A stretch of 64,000 nucleotides of DNA from Isoetes taiwanensis (Eukaryota; Streptophyta; Lycopodiopsida; Isoetales; Isoetaceae), in assembly GCA_021234155.1 (NCBI GenBank), contig JAJEKV010000018.1, forward strand, positions 18,248,583-18,312,582. The letters are read 5' to 3'. The position numbers and the translations under genes were made by a program. Of this stretch, positions 1 through 10,790 are shown one piece after another (position 1 is the stretch's first letter; each line of letters starts with the position of its first letter). The notes below the pieces were generated by a model. It searched no databases and had not been told where the DNA came from. It saw only the letters and a program-made list of their open reading frames with translations.

Positions 1-712
1 CATAATGATCGGATCTCAGTCTCAAACTAATCGGGAGTCTCTAAGCATTACGTACATATCAATAGCTGTACATATTACTAGAACTCGATCTACATTCAAG
101 TACTTTGAGTACATACACATGTGAGCAATTTGTTTATCTAGATGGAATGTACATGTAATGTACATGAATGTGCTCCAATGTATGCACATGTACACATCAA
201 ACATTACATAAAATACCTCTAAATGTTCTGCCACAAAACTCAGTACACAACTCCTAATTTTATGTATTTAAGTTCTACATCTAAGACCCCTACTTTGTGA
301 ATGTACAACATGTATGTAAGAAACACATATATGTATGACATGCAAGCCATGGAACTATAAGTATAAAATAACCAAGACACTCCTACATGTTGTAGCAAAA
401 CCTTAAGTCTGACAATCTACATGCAAATGGATTCTACATGTAAATGGATTCTACATTGCGGTAATCACAGGTGCGACAAATTAAACACAAATCATGAAAT
501 ACTTGCTTACCTCCAATGTACACACCCAAGATCTTTGAAATGTTTTCGTCCCATTTGCATGCTCTTAGGGGGGATAGTCCAAATGAGAAATAGAATATGA
601 GAAAGCGAGAAGATATGAAATGAATGCTTTCGCATGGAGCAACTAGGATAGGTTCATTATTAGCAAAGCCACTTTATAAAACACACATCCATGCACATAT
701 ATGAATTTTTCT
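1..712. other. AT-rich DNA, no gene seen
   Basis: No coding region is recognised. The stretch is AT-rich with many short copies of tgtaca/catgta-like words and a small local duplication near 420-455 (tgcaaatggattctacatg repeated with one change). Confidence 0.5.
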
Positions 713-1725
713 TCAGCTGGAGAGATCACTAAGCTTGTTTTGGGCTGAAGGAGAATCATTGCGAGAATGCATCATGTACTTATGCATATCATCAAGCCGT
801 CTGCGACACTCAAACCGAACTTTGTGAGCCTCCTCAAGTTCGCAATCCTCTTTTCACATAACTCATTTTCCCGAATGGCTTTCTCCAATGGCTCTGAATT
901 CTCTTGACATTTCTTCCTTCCGGTTCTATCCCTCATCAAAAGGTCAACCTCCCTGCACAGACAGTCTTGATGTCTCTCTTATTCTTACCGAAGCGCCATC
1001 GAGAACACTATTGATGTCTTCTTGTATACGTGCTAGGTCCTCTTCATGTGCATCCTTTCTTCCCGAAATCTTATTTATATTGTCACGTAATTCTCGCGCT
1101 GAATTTTCAGTTCTTCAACCTTGGATGTCTTTGCTAATTAACTCTCCATGACACTGCTGCAACAGAGTTTCTGCAAATTCAAGCTCTTCCTTAGGGTAAA
1201 ATCTTTGCTGAAATTTAGGAACCTTGGATGTGGATTTAGAGGTCCCAATTTCTTCTGTAATAGCAGATTCTTTTGCTCCTCCCTTTGCCAAATCTTTGGC
1301 CAAAACTTTAAAAGTATCTCAATCTACTTTTTTACCTGTCAATTGAAGGCAAATGCATGCGAGCAAAGTACTTTCAGTACATGGCGATTTGTGACCTCCC
1401 GCTTACGTAAAACAATTTCATAATGTTTGTAGAAGTTCTCGGCCCACTCTGGCTTCACGCTAGATTCTTTGAACCCCCGTATGTCTTTGGGCCCCCACTG
1501 CTCGTCCATTATCTGTTGTAAATCTGGAAAAATTTCATCTGCATTGACACATCTTACATGCTTTGCTTCCACAACAGCGGGTTCTTCACAAATAAGTCTT
1601 CTTTTTGGCCCTGGTTCCTCAGAAGTTTGAACCTTCCTCTTGTTTTTTTTGGCTTTCTTGCTAGAATCGACCATTTTCAAAATTTTGTTTAATTTGGGTG
1701 ACTTCCGGGAGGCAAAGGCATCCAT
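713..1725 (-). pseudogene. Decayed ORF for a Lys-rich, coiled-coil protein, function unknown
   Basis: I do not recognise this protein. It starts at ATG 1723-1725 and is open to 1339, with a Lys/Arg-rich, nuclear-signal-like N-terminus (KKAKKNKRKVQ, then KRRLICEEP). After a frame change near 1339 the frame with LAKDLAKGGAKES continues to 1115, and further charged coiled-coil sequence (HEEDLARIQEDINSVL) follows. More stops and frame changes occur before a last coherent piece ending at TGA 713-715. The total would be about 330 residues. A donor-like CAG/GTAAAA at the first break means an intron is possible there, but the later stops make decay more likely. It lies in the same orientation as the H3-like ORF and the LTR at 2.7-5.4 kb, so it may be a second ORF of that element; this is inference. 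Confidence 0.4.
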
Positions 1726-2239
1726 TGCTTGGATTTGGGCAAGGATTTCGAGGAAGAAGAATAGTTACAGTCGAATTGCTTCGTTGATCACTCACAAACA
1801 CAAAAAATTGGAACGACGGCAAATTTTTTTCCTAAACAGGAAACACTTCGCAATCTCCCTCCGAAAAATTGCAATGAAGGTCCGTTCTAGTTGCCACTGC
1901 CACTCATAATTTTGAATTGCTGACGTGGCTATTTCTAATCATTGCATATCCCAACTAACTAAAATTCAAAAAAATAACAAAAACGTGTGCCTACATGCCC
2001 TACATTATACATAATGTAAGGGCATTTTTTTTAGACACCCTAGCTTTCTTTTACCCTTTTATAGACTAAGGCTGCCTAGGTTTCTGTGCACAAGACTTCT
2101 TGATCAGGTAGACCTATGTTCTAAGGCTATGGATCTCCAAATTAGGTAACATGAAGTGCAAATTTAAGCAAAGCAAGTCAAGAAACACTACATGGCAGTT
2201 TGTTGGATCAAATTTGGACAATGTTGGTCGGACATAGTC

Positions 2240-2519
2240 GACTCAGGTCCATTCGCGCGAAGCGGCCTGCGTTCGCAATGCAGAGCCTTCGGCGCGGATC
2301 GACCGTAGTGGCCTGATTCCTATTCAAAAATCAAGATTTCCAAGGGTTATAAGATACTAAAACACATATTTGGATCAATTATAGATTAACTAGCAACTTA
2401 TTTTATGTTAAAATGACATAAAAAGGTGCAAATTTGGGTGACCCGGGTCTATTCACGCGAAAGGGGCCTGCGTTCGCGACGCAGAGGCCTTTGGTGCGAA
2501 TCTACCGAAGTGGGTTGAC
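2240..2519. repeat. Pair of ~80-bp GC-rich repeats
   Basis: Two related modules at 2240-2317 and 2440-2519 lie about 200 bp apart in otherwise AT-rich DNA. Each runs from a ggtctattc-like start through cctgcgttcgc, a cgcagagcctt-like part and a gaccgtagtgg or taccgaagtgg end. Each contains small dyads such as TTCGCGCGAA. The pair looks like an old direct duplication. Its role is unknown. Confidence 0.6.
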
Positions 2520-2728
2520 TTTGGCCAATTTTCAATTATCTGAAGCAAAAATTTTCCTAGACTTAGCAATTAAGAACATTTTAACTACAATAGGAAAGAT
2601 TCTACAACAATTTAATTTATACAAGAATACTTTTACAAATATAAGAAATTAGTTTGTACAAAAAAGTACTTTTATATATGCTAGAATTTTTGTCTTATAC
2701 CAAAAAGATAGTTTTATATATATAACTT

Positions 2729-3841
2729 TTAACTATATACAAAATTTTGATAGGGCTTCTCCTTGCAGATCCTCCTTGCCAGGTGGAGGTCCTTGGGCAT
2801 CACCGTCACCCTCTTCGCATGGATTGCACATAGGTTGCCCTCCTCGAAGAGTTGGACGAGCTCTGCCTCTGCTGCCTCCTGCAGAGATCAGACCGTTAGG
2901 GGTGTGACCCTATATTTGGTCCGGTACTCTTGCATGATTTCCCGGAGGAGCCGCTCGAATAGTACCTTCCGGATGAGGAGATTAGTACACTGTTGAAAGT
3001 GCCTAATCTCCCTGAACACGCGGGCGTGCCTGGAATTTGGCCCATGGTGGACTTTCATGGGTGGCTCTGGCTGTGGTGGTGGCGGCTTTGGCTGATTCTT
3101 GGGCCTCCCAACTTTAACATACTTTTGTACATTTTGTTTTGCGAGCCAGTCATTGTACCTCTTCCATCTACGGAGGTACTCCTAGTATGCCTTCTTACGC
3201 CGCTAGAATTCACGGTCTTGCTTGAGCATGAATTCCCACTCACCCACCTTCTGCTTCTTGATTACCTTAGGTGGCTTGGGCTACTTAGAGTAAGGTGGGT
3301 GGGCATCGGGGTTGAATGGTTCCCCGACGTCCTCCTCCTCCTCCTCCTCCTCCTCCTCCTCGTCGATAGCCTCTCGGCGAGGTCCTTGGATATACGGTGC
3401 CCCAATGCATCACTGGTCCCTTTTGGACCTCTTATCTCTCCTCCATGCCTCCTTCTCCCTCTCCCTCTTCTTCCTCTGGGCTCGCTCCTCCGGCCATTCG
3501 GCCACTTTCTCCTTGCCCTTTTCTTGGAGGTGCCGACTTCCTCTGCTTCTTCTTTGCTCCTAGTTGTTATTTATTCTTCTTTGCTCCTACTCCCGCTCCA
3601 TTCTTTGCTGCTCTCATTTCTTTGCTCTTGGTCGCCCCCCCTTTCTTTGCTCTTCCTCCTCCGACGGCCAGCTCAGATTGACGGTTTCATCCATCCTTTG
3701 GGTCTCTACCGAGGATCTGCTCCGTTCTCGCTCCTGGAAGGCGTAAAAGATGTCGTCTGTTGAGCTGGACGATTCCTCCTCTCTCCCGGGCTTGAGATGC
3801 TTCGGGACCTTCTTTCCGGGGCCTCTTGCTGCTGCCGCCAT
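2729..3841 (-). pseudogene. Histone H3-like protein with long N-terminal extension (retroelement-associated, stop-riddled)
   Basis: Read from ATG 3839-3841 to TAA 2729-2731, one frame of about 370 codons has no frameshift but eight internal stops. The last ~110 residues are a histone H3 fold: the alphaN/alpha1 part reads REIRHFQQCTNLLIRK and LLREIMQEY, alpha2 reads [18 protein letters not shown], and alpha2-loop2-alpha3 reads [20 protein letters not shown]. The EIRHFQ...TNLLI part recalls CENH3, but loop 1 has canonical H3 length. The preceding ~260 residues are charged: Lys/Arg/Glu-rich, a run of Glu encoded by a CTC-repeat on the plus strand (3331-3362), and a Pro-rich linker. The canonical H3 tail is absent. 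All stops (3614, 3587, 3560, 3410, 3281, 3203, 3182, 2888) are TAG or TGA that a single C-to-T change from CAG or CGA would explain. The frame starts ~0.6 kb downstream of a retroelement PBS in the same orientation. Confidence 0.8.
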
Positions 3842-4445
3842 GGAAGGGGTGCGCCTGGGGTTGTAGCTCCTCGCTGTGCAATGGTGGGTGCCATGTCTTA
3901 CGGTTAAGAAAACGAATTAAGTTAAGCTGAAGATCAAGAACGAGAGGTTTAGGGAAAGATAAGGAGAAATGGGTGGTAAAATGGTATTTAAAAAGGAAAG
4001 ATGCTCCAAGGATTATTCTTTTGCTATTAATAACCTTATTAATTAGCCCCTCCCTATTAATTACCCCAATATACATACTTATTAATGTATGGATAACACT
4101 GTATTATACTTTAAAATTTGAATTTTCCTAATGGTTTGAAGTGTCCATTATGGATTTGCACCATTTTTCATCTGGGTCTCGGATTGGGATGATTCTTCAA
4201 CCCATTTTGGGTGAAATTTGATGCTCTTGCATAATTTCCACTCCAATTTTAGAATGTTAATTTGACTCATTCTTTTTCCTACATTTAACAACTTGCTCTG
4301 ACTTTATGACCCCACTACCTAGGAGAAATTGTTTTCCCTATTTTTGAGGTTCAACGGTGGAATTTTCATCCCACACCCTATTAGGCCAGTTAGACTACTT
4401 AGCTAGGTATATGGTCAGTGCTAGTTCTTGATCAACCAAGGATAT

Positions 4446-4458
4446 GGCTCTGATACCA
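4446..4458 (-). other. Primer-binding site (initiator Met tRNA type)
   Basis: The minus strand reads TGGTATCAGAGCC, the complement of the plant initiator-Met tRNA 3' end used by many LTR retrotransposons. One base separates it from a TG/CA-type LTR border (minus ...GTCACA). Orientation agrees with the H3-like ORF downstream on the minus strand. Confidence 0.85.
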
Positions 4459-4459
4459 T

Positions 4460-5465
4460 TGTGACGCTCCCTACAAAATATACGACGCCCGGTCGTATAC
4501 TCTGTAAGAAATCCCCCATTCGGTCCTTCGACTGCACGGGCTCTCCGTCTATCCCGCACTCCAGAGTATCCCTAGTGCGGGAAGGGTGGGAAGGGGACAC
4601 GAAGGTGTCTTGCGCACCCTTCCCCTATGGGCTCCTATAACAACGAAAGCATAATCAACGTCAGAACTAGCAACAACAATACATCGAACTACCTCAAAAG
4701 GTAGCACACCCATCCATCCATAGATACAACAGAGACTGATGGCTAGGCCACAAGATAGAGCAGACCGAATCATAACAATGGAGGGGCTGGCCATAGACAA
4801 TGGCTAGGGTTGACCACTCCATCCGCCCCTCCTGTGGCATACTTTGCAGATGGGCTAGATCGGGCTCTGGTACGACTCTAGCCTTCCGGATACGCAATCT
4901 CATGGCATCACCCATGGAGACTGCTCCTGATTGCATCTCCCCGGTCTAACAAGGCAGGCAGGGTTCCATCTCCCCTTCCCGAAGTTTAGAGATTCCACGG
5001 GCGGCTAGAGAATCGTGGAGACACACGATTCTTCCCCGACTGAACCCCCCAAAACAAGAGCCAGGCCGTTACCTGCAGCTCTTGAGAGGCAGGGCAACAC
5101 CATTGCCCCAGGAGGTGTCGGACCCATGCCCGGCCCACTCGAAGTGACCGGCCATAAACCTAGCCGCTATGGAGTCCCCAGTAGCCACGCTCAGTAGGGA
5201 CCCTCCCTCCGTCTCGCGTCTAGCCCCATTATGTAGTGTGGAGTCATATCATAGCTCCCATAGCCCGGTGGGTGCCTATGCACAGGCCGCATAATAATAG
5301 GATCTAAAGGGTCTAAACTAAGAGCATTACTAAGTAATGGCTACTAGGTCACTTACCCCTTTTCCAATACAAGAGGAGCAAACATGATCAACCAATATCA
5401 CATATCCACATAACATGATCATAATAAGAAGAACAGTTAAACCTAATCATATACATCTAACTTAC
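4460..5465 (-). mobile_element. LTR-like region of a relic LTR retrotransposon
   Basis: Immediately upstream (minus sense) of the PBS lies a GC-richer block beginning, on the plus strand, TGTGACGCTCCC. It contains a small hairpin, TATACGAC-gcccg-GTCGTATA, near the PBS-proximal end (about 4479-4500), where an R region or polyadenylation signal would be expected. The outer border was not found; 5465 is a guess from a TG-start candidate (minus TGTAAGTTAG). No second LTR is recognisable between 1 and 2700, and no pol domains were found, so this is a truncated or non-autonomous element, or its other end lies outside the window. Confidence 0.55.
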
Positions 5466-5703
5466 AGTTAGGGTTCATTGATTCGGGTTCAAGATCTATA
5501 CTGAGGTGTCTAGGAAGGCTCTACTAGAGACATGAAATGCTAACTCATCTGGAATCCTAACTTCTGTGTGAATAGTGACTATGGAGGCTTTTTTGCATAA
5601 AAACTAAAGCACAATATTCAGTTTCACATTCTTGTGGATTGGATGCATAAGTTCTTTCATATTCAGTTTTCTTTATGTCGTTCAATCCGTCTCATCTATG
5701 TGG

Positions 5704-5865
5704 ATTGTTGACGAAAGGGGTATGAACAGAGTAAGGGGATACTAAACTACAAAATCACGAAGGGGGGATTGTTGAGAAAAGGTGTATGAGCATTGGTTAC
5801 AAAAAATGGATATGAATATTGCATATGGAAATGGGATACAAATGAAGAAATTTTCAAGACAAATT
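5704..5865. repeat. Flank repeat, left copy
   Basis: Two tandem-like units share gggggattgttga followed by aaaaggggtatga and aaactacaaaatcac. A related block lies at about 8260-8430, on the other side of the HUH-element copy, in the same orientation and ending with tggcaatggggtat-like sequence. The two blocks may be parts of the element ends or a repeat into which it inserted. Confidence 0.55.
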
Positions 5866-6004
5866 TTCAAGCATATGCCACGCCATCAAATTCCAGCCTT
5901 CAAATTCAGGTCAAGATAGGGTCAAATCCCCTATATTTGACTTACCCCTATTAGCCAAGCAAACCATTGATAATGTGAATAAATACAATCTTTCAAATTT
6001 GAGA

Positions 6005-6115
6005 GTCTGCCCAAACAAACAATGAGCCTGGGGAGTCGAACCCCGGTATAAGTTCTGACGCTCATCCAAGCATACTAGGAATCCCACAAGAGGGATGCCT
6101 AGTATGCTTAGGGGC
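6005..6115 (-). repeat. SINE-like piece with pol III B-box and a strong hairpin
   Basis: On the minus strand the sequence GGGGTTCGACTCCCC (6024-6045 region) fits a tRNA T-arm/B-box. Next to it lies a near-perfect hairpin, agcatactaggcatccc paired with gggattcctagtatgct. No full tRNA cloverleaf could be drawn, so a tRNA-derived SINE fragment is likelier than a tRNA gene. Confidence 0.4.
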
Positions 6116-6388
6116 TGAAGCCCACTAACAAAGCACACAAGTTAGTACCAGCACATTATTTTGATACACAATTCTGTCAACCAATTGCAGCCCACTGACA
6201 GTTATTCAACACATTATTTATAAGCCAGCACGCAATCTAGTTCATGATAGGGCCACCTTAACCAATTTCAGAACCAGCAAACTATACCTATTATACATCA
6301 AGCAAATCCTCACAATACAAATCCAGATCAAGGTTCATCAACTCGACATACAAATCACAAGGCAACCAAAGAAGAACATGTAAAGAAA

Positions 6389-6798
6389 TCAGTTCATAGC
6401 CGAGCCACTTTGTGCATGTCTTATGACTGCATCTAGTTGCCATATTCTTTGCACAAGCAATGCCCTCGCAAGGCTCATATGAGAATGCAAGATGTGCAAT
6501 TCAGAAACGGGCACCCCCAATGCTCCCACTCCATAACAGATATGGCATTGTCAATGGACACGTAGAACCGTCTAAGCTGCAGCCTAAGCAAGCGCATAGA
6601 TGCCGCAATCCTATGCGCCTCAGTTCCAATCTGAATAACATTATGCACAGACTCCTGAGCAGAAAATGCCGCCTCAGGTTCAGCCGAAAACACAACAGGG
6701 TCCGGATGGGATGCCTCTACAGCAGATGAAATAAAAGACTCGGGCAAAGACACAACAGGTTGCGCCACGCCAACAACTGCTTCCCCATCAGTCTCCAT
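6389..6798 (-). pseudogene. Second ORF of HUH element, copy B (one frameshift)
   Basis: Starts at ATG 6796-6798 (METDGE) and matches the companion ORF at 28083-28493 over its length: SHPD motif, HRIAASMRLLRLQLRRFY against HRMEASMRILRRQLRRFY, then after a frameshift near 6500 ELHILHSHMSLARALL against ELHTLRSHMSLGRALL, and a common end (stop 6389-6391). The protein is helical and charged with no recognised domain. It starts about 70 nt after the stop of the HUH ORF, as in the intact copy. The conservation across two diverged copies shows the second ORF is a real gene of the element. Confidence 0.65.
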
Positions 6799-6868
6799 AA
6801 CTCCTGCAACTATAAACAAACAAAACTATGGAAACAAACCCAACTGTACAATTAAGAGCCAACCTTCA

Positions 6869-7912
6869 TCAGCCAACAGCCATGGTACGATCACCCTTGT
6901 GCACAGGGATGTAATCTACACCAGGCTCAAGTATCACAACATCAGCACTGTCTCCACTATAAGAAGCATCATGAATATCCTCGAAGTTATTATCTTGCTC
7001 ATCAGCAGGAATATCATCATCCCAATACCGCCTCCGCCCAGGTACATTCCTTTCCATAGGTACAAAACCTGCTGGCAGGCCAAACAAGATGGTTCTCTAT
7101 GCCGATGGCATGCAGTGACTAGGATTGAGCAGGACTCTCCACGCAGCCCGGACACGGTGCTCATTGATATGGGCAGTGTTAGAAGGGATAATCCAAGAAC
7201 TAGACAAGGTAAATTTTCCAGAACGAATCATCTTGGCCTGTGTATACAACAAACTAGCAGTCAATCTATGGTTCCCGTGGTAATTCACAAAATGGGCAGC
7301 TCGATTCAACAGTTTTTTGTTATCAAGCACAACTAAATTTTTCGTATCACCACCCTTCCATCTCAAATACAAATCCTTACCTTTCTCGATGGCAGCCTCA
7401 CTCACATTATGAAGATGGCAGACGTAATGGACTTTTCCCACATCCTTCATACAGTACCCAATAATACCCTCAAAACAAACGAGTATTTTTAAGGGCCTTG
7501 CATACCAATATCACACCAGGAGGCTTAGAAACCCAATTGAAATCTCTTTTTATGGCATCATTCATGGCCCTAGGACTCTTGAACGGGCTCTAAAGATGAC
7601 TTCACAATGCAAATGATCTCTGAGTTGCACCCGCTCCATGGCCCACGCCTCCGGCAACACATCTCCGATTGCAAAACCCACAAGACCATCATAAAACTCA
7701 TGGGCACATCTTGCCCGCATTGCGGACCCTAAGGTAACACTCACATCTATGGCATTCGGTTACGCTCAATGGAAAACCACCAAATCCCCAGTCTCACGCT
7801 CTTGGGAATTGGAAGAACTTCGAGTTTATAATGTGGCTCGAGAGAACCAGGGGACGGAGAGAAACCAACACTCTTCCCTTTCCTCATTTTGCCCTCTTGA
7901 GACATAATTTCT
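6869..7912 (-). pseudogene. HUH-endonuclease (Rep-like) protein, decayed copy B
   Basis: Homologue of the intact ORF at 26930-28018. In minus-strand order: a broken start region (possible ATG near 7910), VSVTLG, the HLH of the HUH motif (RDHLHCEVIF, near 7590-7620), stops and frame changes near 7450-7560, then YCMKDVGKVHYVCHLHNVSE with the putative catalytic Tyr and Lys, SSSWIIPSNTAHINEHRV, RRRYWDDDIPADEQ and the MAVG end with TGA at 6869. Frame breaks occur at several points, so this copy is non-functional. Confidence 0.65.
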
Positions 7913-8259
7913 GAGACAAAAACAAAGGGAAGAACACGGTAGGCTTACCTCAGGCACAAATCCCCTTGGACAAGACTCCACCTCCGCCCCCACCACGCAA
8001 CCCCGACCCCCTCCTTATCCAGAAACCCCAAAAAAGAAACAAGCCCGAGCCAGGACACATAAGAACCGTCGCCCTCCACCACCTCCGCCATCTCTGGAGC
8101 ACACCACGGAAGCACTACCAGTTCCGGTCAACCGGGCCTACATTCCAGGGTTTCGAATCCCCACTGCCAACGTCACCAAAATACCCTACTGACATACGAA
8201 TACTTATACACACCATTAAAAACCTTAAGTTACAAATATACGATTCCAAATTTCGGCCA

Positions 8260-8430
8260 CATTATTAAACTACAAAATCACAAAGGGGGGATTGTTGCTA
8301 AAAAGGGATATGAACATTAGTTGTGGGAAATAGGGTATGCACATTGTATATGGCAATGGGGTATATAAAAAATTTCAAATAAGAGGATACTAATCTATAA
8401 AATCACAAACGGGGGATTGTGGCCACACAC
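8260..8430. repeat. Flank repeat, right copy
   Basis: Contains attaaactacaaaatcac, then ggggggattgttg, and a further partial unit at about 8389-8420 (ctataaaatcacaaacgg, gggggattgtgg). It corresponds to 5704-5865 on the other side of HUH-element copy B. Confidence 0.55.
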
Positions 8431-8567
8431 CCCGTTTTTTAAAATCATTTCCATTCCAAGAAAATAGGGATTTTCAAGGGTTTTTTTATAGGGGATTTCA
8501 TGGTGGATGGCATCATTTTTGATGTGGTTTAACTTTCGCAAGGAAATCAATCGAGGAGCAGAAGAGG

Positions 8568-8799
8568 AAAGAGAGCAGGGTTCGAAATTGGGGGGGTTCG
8601 ACCCTTAAAAATCCGGTCATTCCAAAAAATTTCCGATAGCCAAAAAATATTCCCGACATTTTTTCAGGCTGTTTTCGGAGAAATTTCTAAGGATTTCCGG
8701 GAAAATACACTATAATTTCATGTATTTCCGGCAGCCTTAAATGTAAGCAGGCATTTTTAATGGTTGGGGCAAATTCTAATTTCGAACCCTGAAAGAGAG
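8568..8799. mobile_element. hAT-type MITE with 8-bp target site duplication
   Basis: A 216-bp element spans 8576-8791. It starts CAGGGTTCGAAATT and ends with the reverse complement AATTTCGAACCCTG, a perfect 14-bp terminal inverted repeat. It is flanked by AAAGAGAG at 8568-8575 and AAAGAGAG at 8792-8799, a perfect 8-bp duplication. CAGGG ends with 8-bp duplications are the hAT signature. It has no coding capacity and lies about 310 bp upstream of the carrier gene start. Confidence 0.9.
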
Positions 8800-9103
8800 T
8801 GCAACTTCAAGTATCATCAAGTTGACTTGGGATCCCAAAATAGCCGACTTTTGACAAAAGTTGAGCAGATTGACCCAAGGCATTGACTTCGCATGTAAAG
8901 TAGACCATGGTTGACCTAAAGGTTGAAACTAGAACAATACAGCTGTCGCCAGCTTGGATTAGTTTTCGTTTTTGCGGGAACGTGTCAAAAGGCAGCCCTA
9001 AACAGAACAAAAAAAAGTGGTCGAAAAGAGCCCATGGCATATACTAGAGCTATGGAAGTTGAAGCAGCGGGCGAGCAGTCGTAACTCCGGAACTATTCTG
9101 GCG

Positions 9104-10009
9104 ATGGGTTGGGCGGCCTTCATCGAAGGTGGAGTGGCTGCTGTCATCGCCGGAACTGTTACACATCCACTTGACCTAATCAAGGTAAGAATGCAGCTCC
9201 AGATTGAACCTACATTAGCCTTTGTAGGGCATCATCATCATCATCCCCTGCCAAAGATTAGCCCTCTTTCTTTAGGTTTCCATATCCTTCAAACTGAGGG
9301 TTCCAAGGCATTATTTTCAGGGGTTTCTGCAACAATTTTGAGACAGGCTTTATATTCTACTACTAGATTAGGACTCTATGATGTAATCAAAAGGAAAATG
9401 CAAGAAGATCCTGTTCAGGAGGTCAATTTACAGCAAAAGGTTTTTGCAGGCTTGGTTGCAGGCGGTATTGGAGCTGCTTTGGGTAATCCTGCGGATGTGG
9501 CTATGGTTAGAATGCAAGCTGATGGTAGATTGCCTTACCACTTGAGAAGAAATTATGCTGGAGTTTATGATGCATTATTTCAGATGGTAAAGCATGAAAA
9601 GATTAAATCTCTATGGACTGGATCAGGGCCAACTATTCAGAGGGCAATGGTTGTTACTGCTGCTCAACTTGCAACTTATGATCAGATTAAAGAAAATCTA
9701 TTGAAGAACAACATAGGTGAGGATGGTTTTGGCATACATGTGCTTTCTAGCTTCGGTGCTGGATTTGTTGCTTCAGTTGCTTCAAATCCTATTGATGTGA
9801 TCAAGACTAGGGTTATGAATATGAAGGTTGGTGCAGGAATGGAACCTGAATACAAAGGAAGCTTAGATTGTGCTATCAAGACAGTGAAAGCAGAGGGTCC
9901 CATGGCATTGTACAAGGGCTTTCTTCCTACAGTCACCAGACAGGGGCCTTATGCTGTGGTCTTGTTTGTTTCCTTAGAGCAAATCAGATTATGTTTGAAG
10001 AACTTTTGA
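9104..10009 (+). CDS. DIC: Mitochondrial dicarboxylate carrier (DIC / plant UCP4-6 type)
   Basis: A 301-residue mitochondrial carrier family protein, intact and intronless as plant DIC genes are. It should exchange dicarboxylates such as malate, oxaloacetate or succinate with phosphate or sulfate across the inner mitochondrial membrane. Three ~100-residue repeats carry the carrier signatures THPLDLIKVRMQLQ, NPADVAMVRMQADG and NPIDVIKTRVMN. A His-rich loop (HHHHHP) after the first helix is typical of the plant DIC group. The start is ATG at 9104, giving MGWAAFIEGGVAAV; the frame is open upstream to 9017 but without an ATG. A hAT MITE (8576-8791) lies in the proximal promoter. UCP4/5-like is the alternative name for the same clade. 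Confidence 0.93.
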   Translation: MGWAAFIEGGVAAVIAGTVTHPLDLIKVRMQLQIEPTLAFVGHHHHHPLPKISPLSLGFHILQTEGSKALFSGVSATILRQALYSTTRLGLYDVIKRKMQEDPVQEVNLQQKVFAGLVAGGIGAALGNPADVAMVRMQADGRLPYHLRRNYAGVYDALFQMVKHEKIKSLWTGSGPTIQRAMVVTAAQLATYDQIKENLLKNNIGEDGFGIHVLSSFGAGFVASVASNPIDVIKTRVMNMKVGAGMEPEYKGSLDCAIKTVKAEGPMALYKGFLPTVTRQGPYAVVLFVSLEQIRLCLKNF

Positions 10010-10470
10010 GCAAAATTATGTTTGAAGAATTTTTGAAGGGGAAGTAAGGCACAAACATGTGCCATTGGTTAAATGAGAGAAGAGTGTCCTTTATGTTTCC
10101 GGAAGCATAGTCCTCCATGGATAATAATCAAAAAACATGTTAAAGCCGTTTGCATTATTGGAAATGAACATATATGTATGGCACAACCCAAGTAGATAGT
10201 GCCCAATTAAAGTATGTCATGGCGCAATGTTATTTGCATTGTTTATTTCTACTTGGTTGGTGAAAAGGGGATAAGCTATTCATATGATTTATTCCATAGG
10301 TTTGTTGAAAAGTTAAAAGGACGCAAAAGAAGATTGAGGCTTCCAAGCATGTTAGGAGCTAGATAAAGTCCACAAGGCCACCAAACAAGTAATTGCTTGT
10401 CTATGACTACTAAGTTTCCATGAAGGAAAGTTCACCTAGTATACCATAAAATTTCCAAATACCTATATGT

Positions 10471-10554
10471 TATTATTGGGTGCACATCTTCCATTATGTT
10501 AAGCCCCTTATATATTATTGGGTGCACATCTTCCATTATGTTAAGCCCCTTCAA
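10471..10554. repeat. Tandem duplication, ~42-bp period
   Basis: tattattgggtgcacatc followed by ttccattatgttaagcccc occurs twice in a row with almost no change, so the duplication is recent. Confidence 0.75.
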
Positions 10555-10609
10555 CTCCTTCCTCCTCAATGGTGGCAAATGTGGACTTGGGCATAGGATA
10601 AGCTACTTC

Positions 10610-10790
10610 GTCTTAAAGTGGCTGTAGTTTCATGGGAGATTCTTCATAGATGTCTTCGGGTTAATGTGCTTGTCCACAAGTTTGACCTAGAATATCGATT
10701 CTGTGGTCCAAGATGCAAGCATGGATCTGAGACCATTGAGCATTGCTTTTTCATGTGTGTCCACCTCAGACATATATGGCATACACTCTA
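10610..10790 (+). mobile_element. LINE 3' fragment (zinc-binding RT C-terminus)
   Basis: The frame reads CLRVNVLVHKFDLE, then CGPRCKHGSETIEHCFFMC: the Cys-rich zf-RVT region found at the end of plant non-LTR reverse transcriptases. It ends where an oppositely oriented LINE fragment begins. Confidence 0.6.

Noticed and set aside
2763-3030. Functional CENH3 gene
   Set aside because: Loop 1 is not extended, stops interrupt the frame, and the N-terminal part and context point to a retroelement.
2993-3763. 256-residue Leu-rich plus-strand ORF
   Set aside because: It is the antisense of the H3-like frame; the Leu runs come from the Glu-coding repeats on the minus strand.
7966-8268. Pro-rich ORF beginning MDKTPPPPPP
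   Set aside because: No domain or homologue recognised; it overlaps the 5' region of the antisense HUH element.
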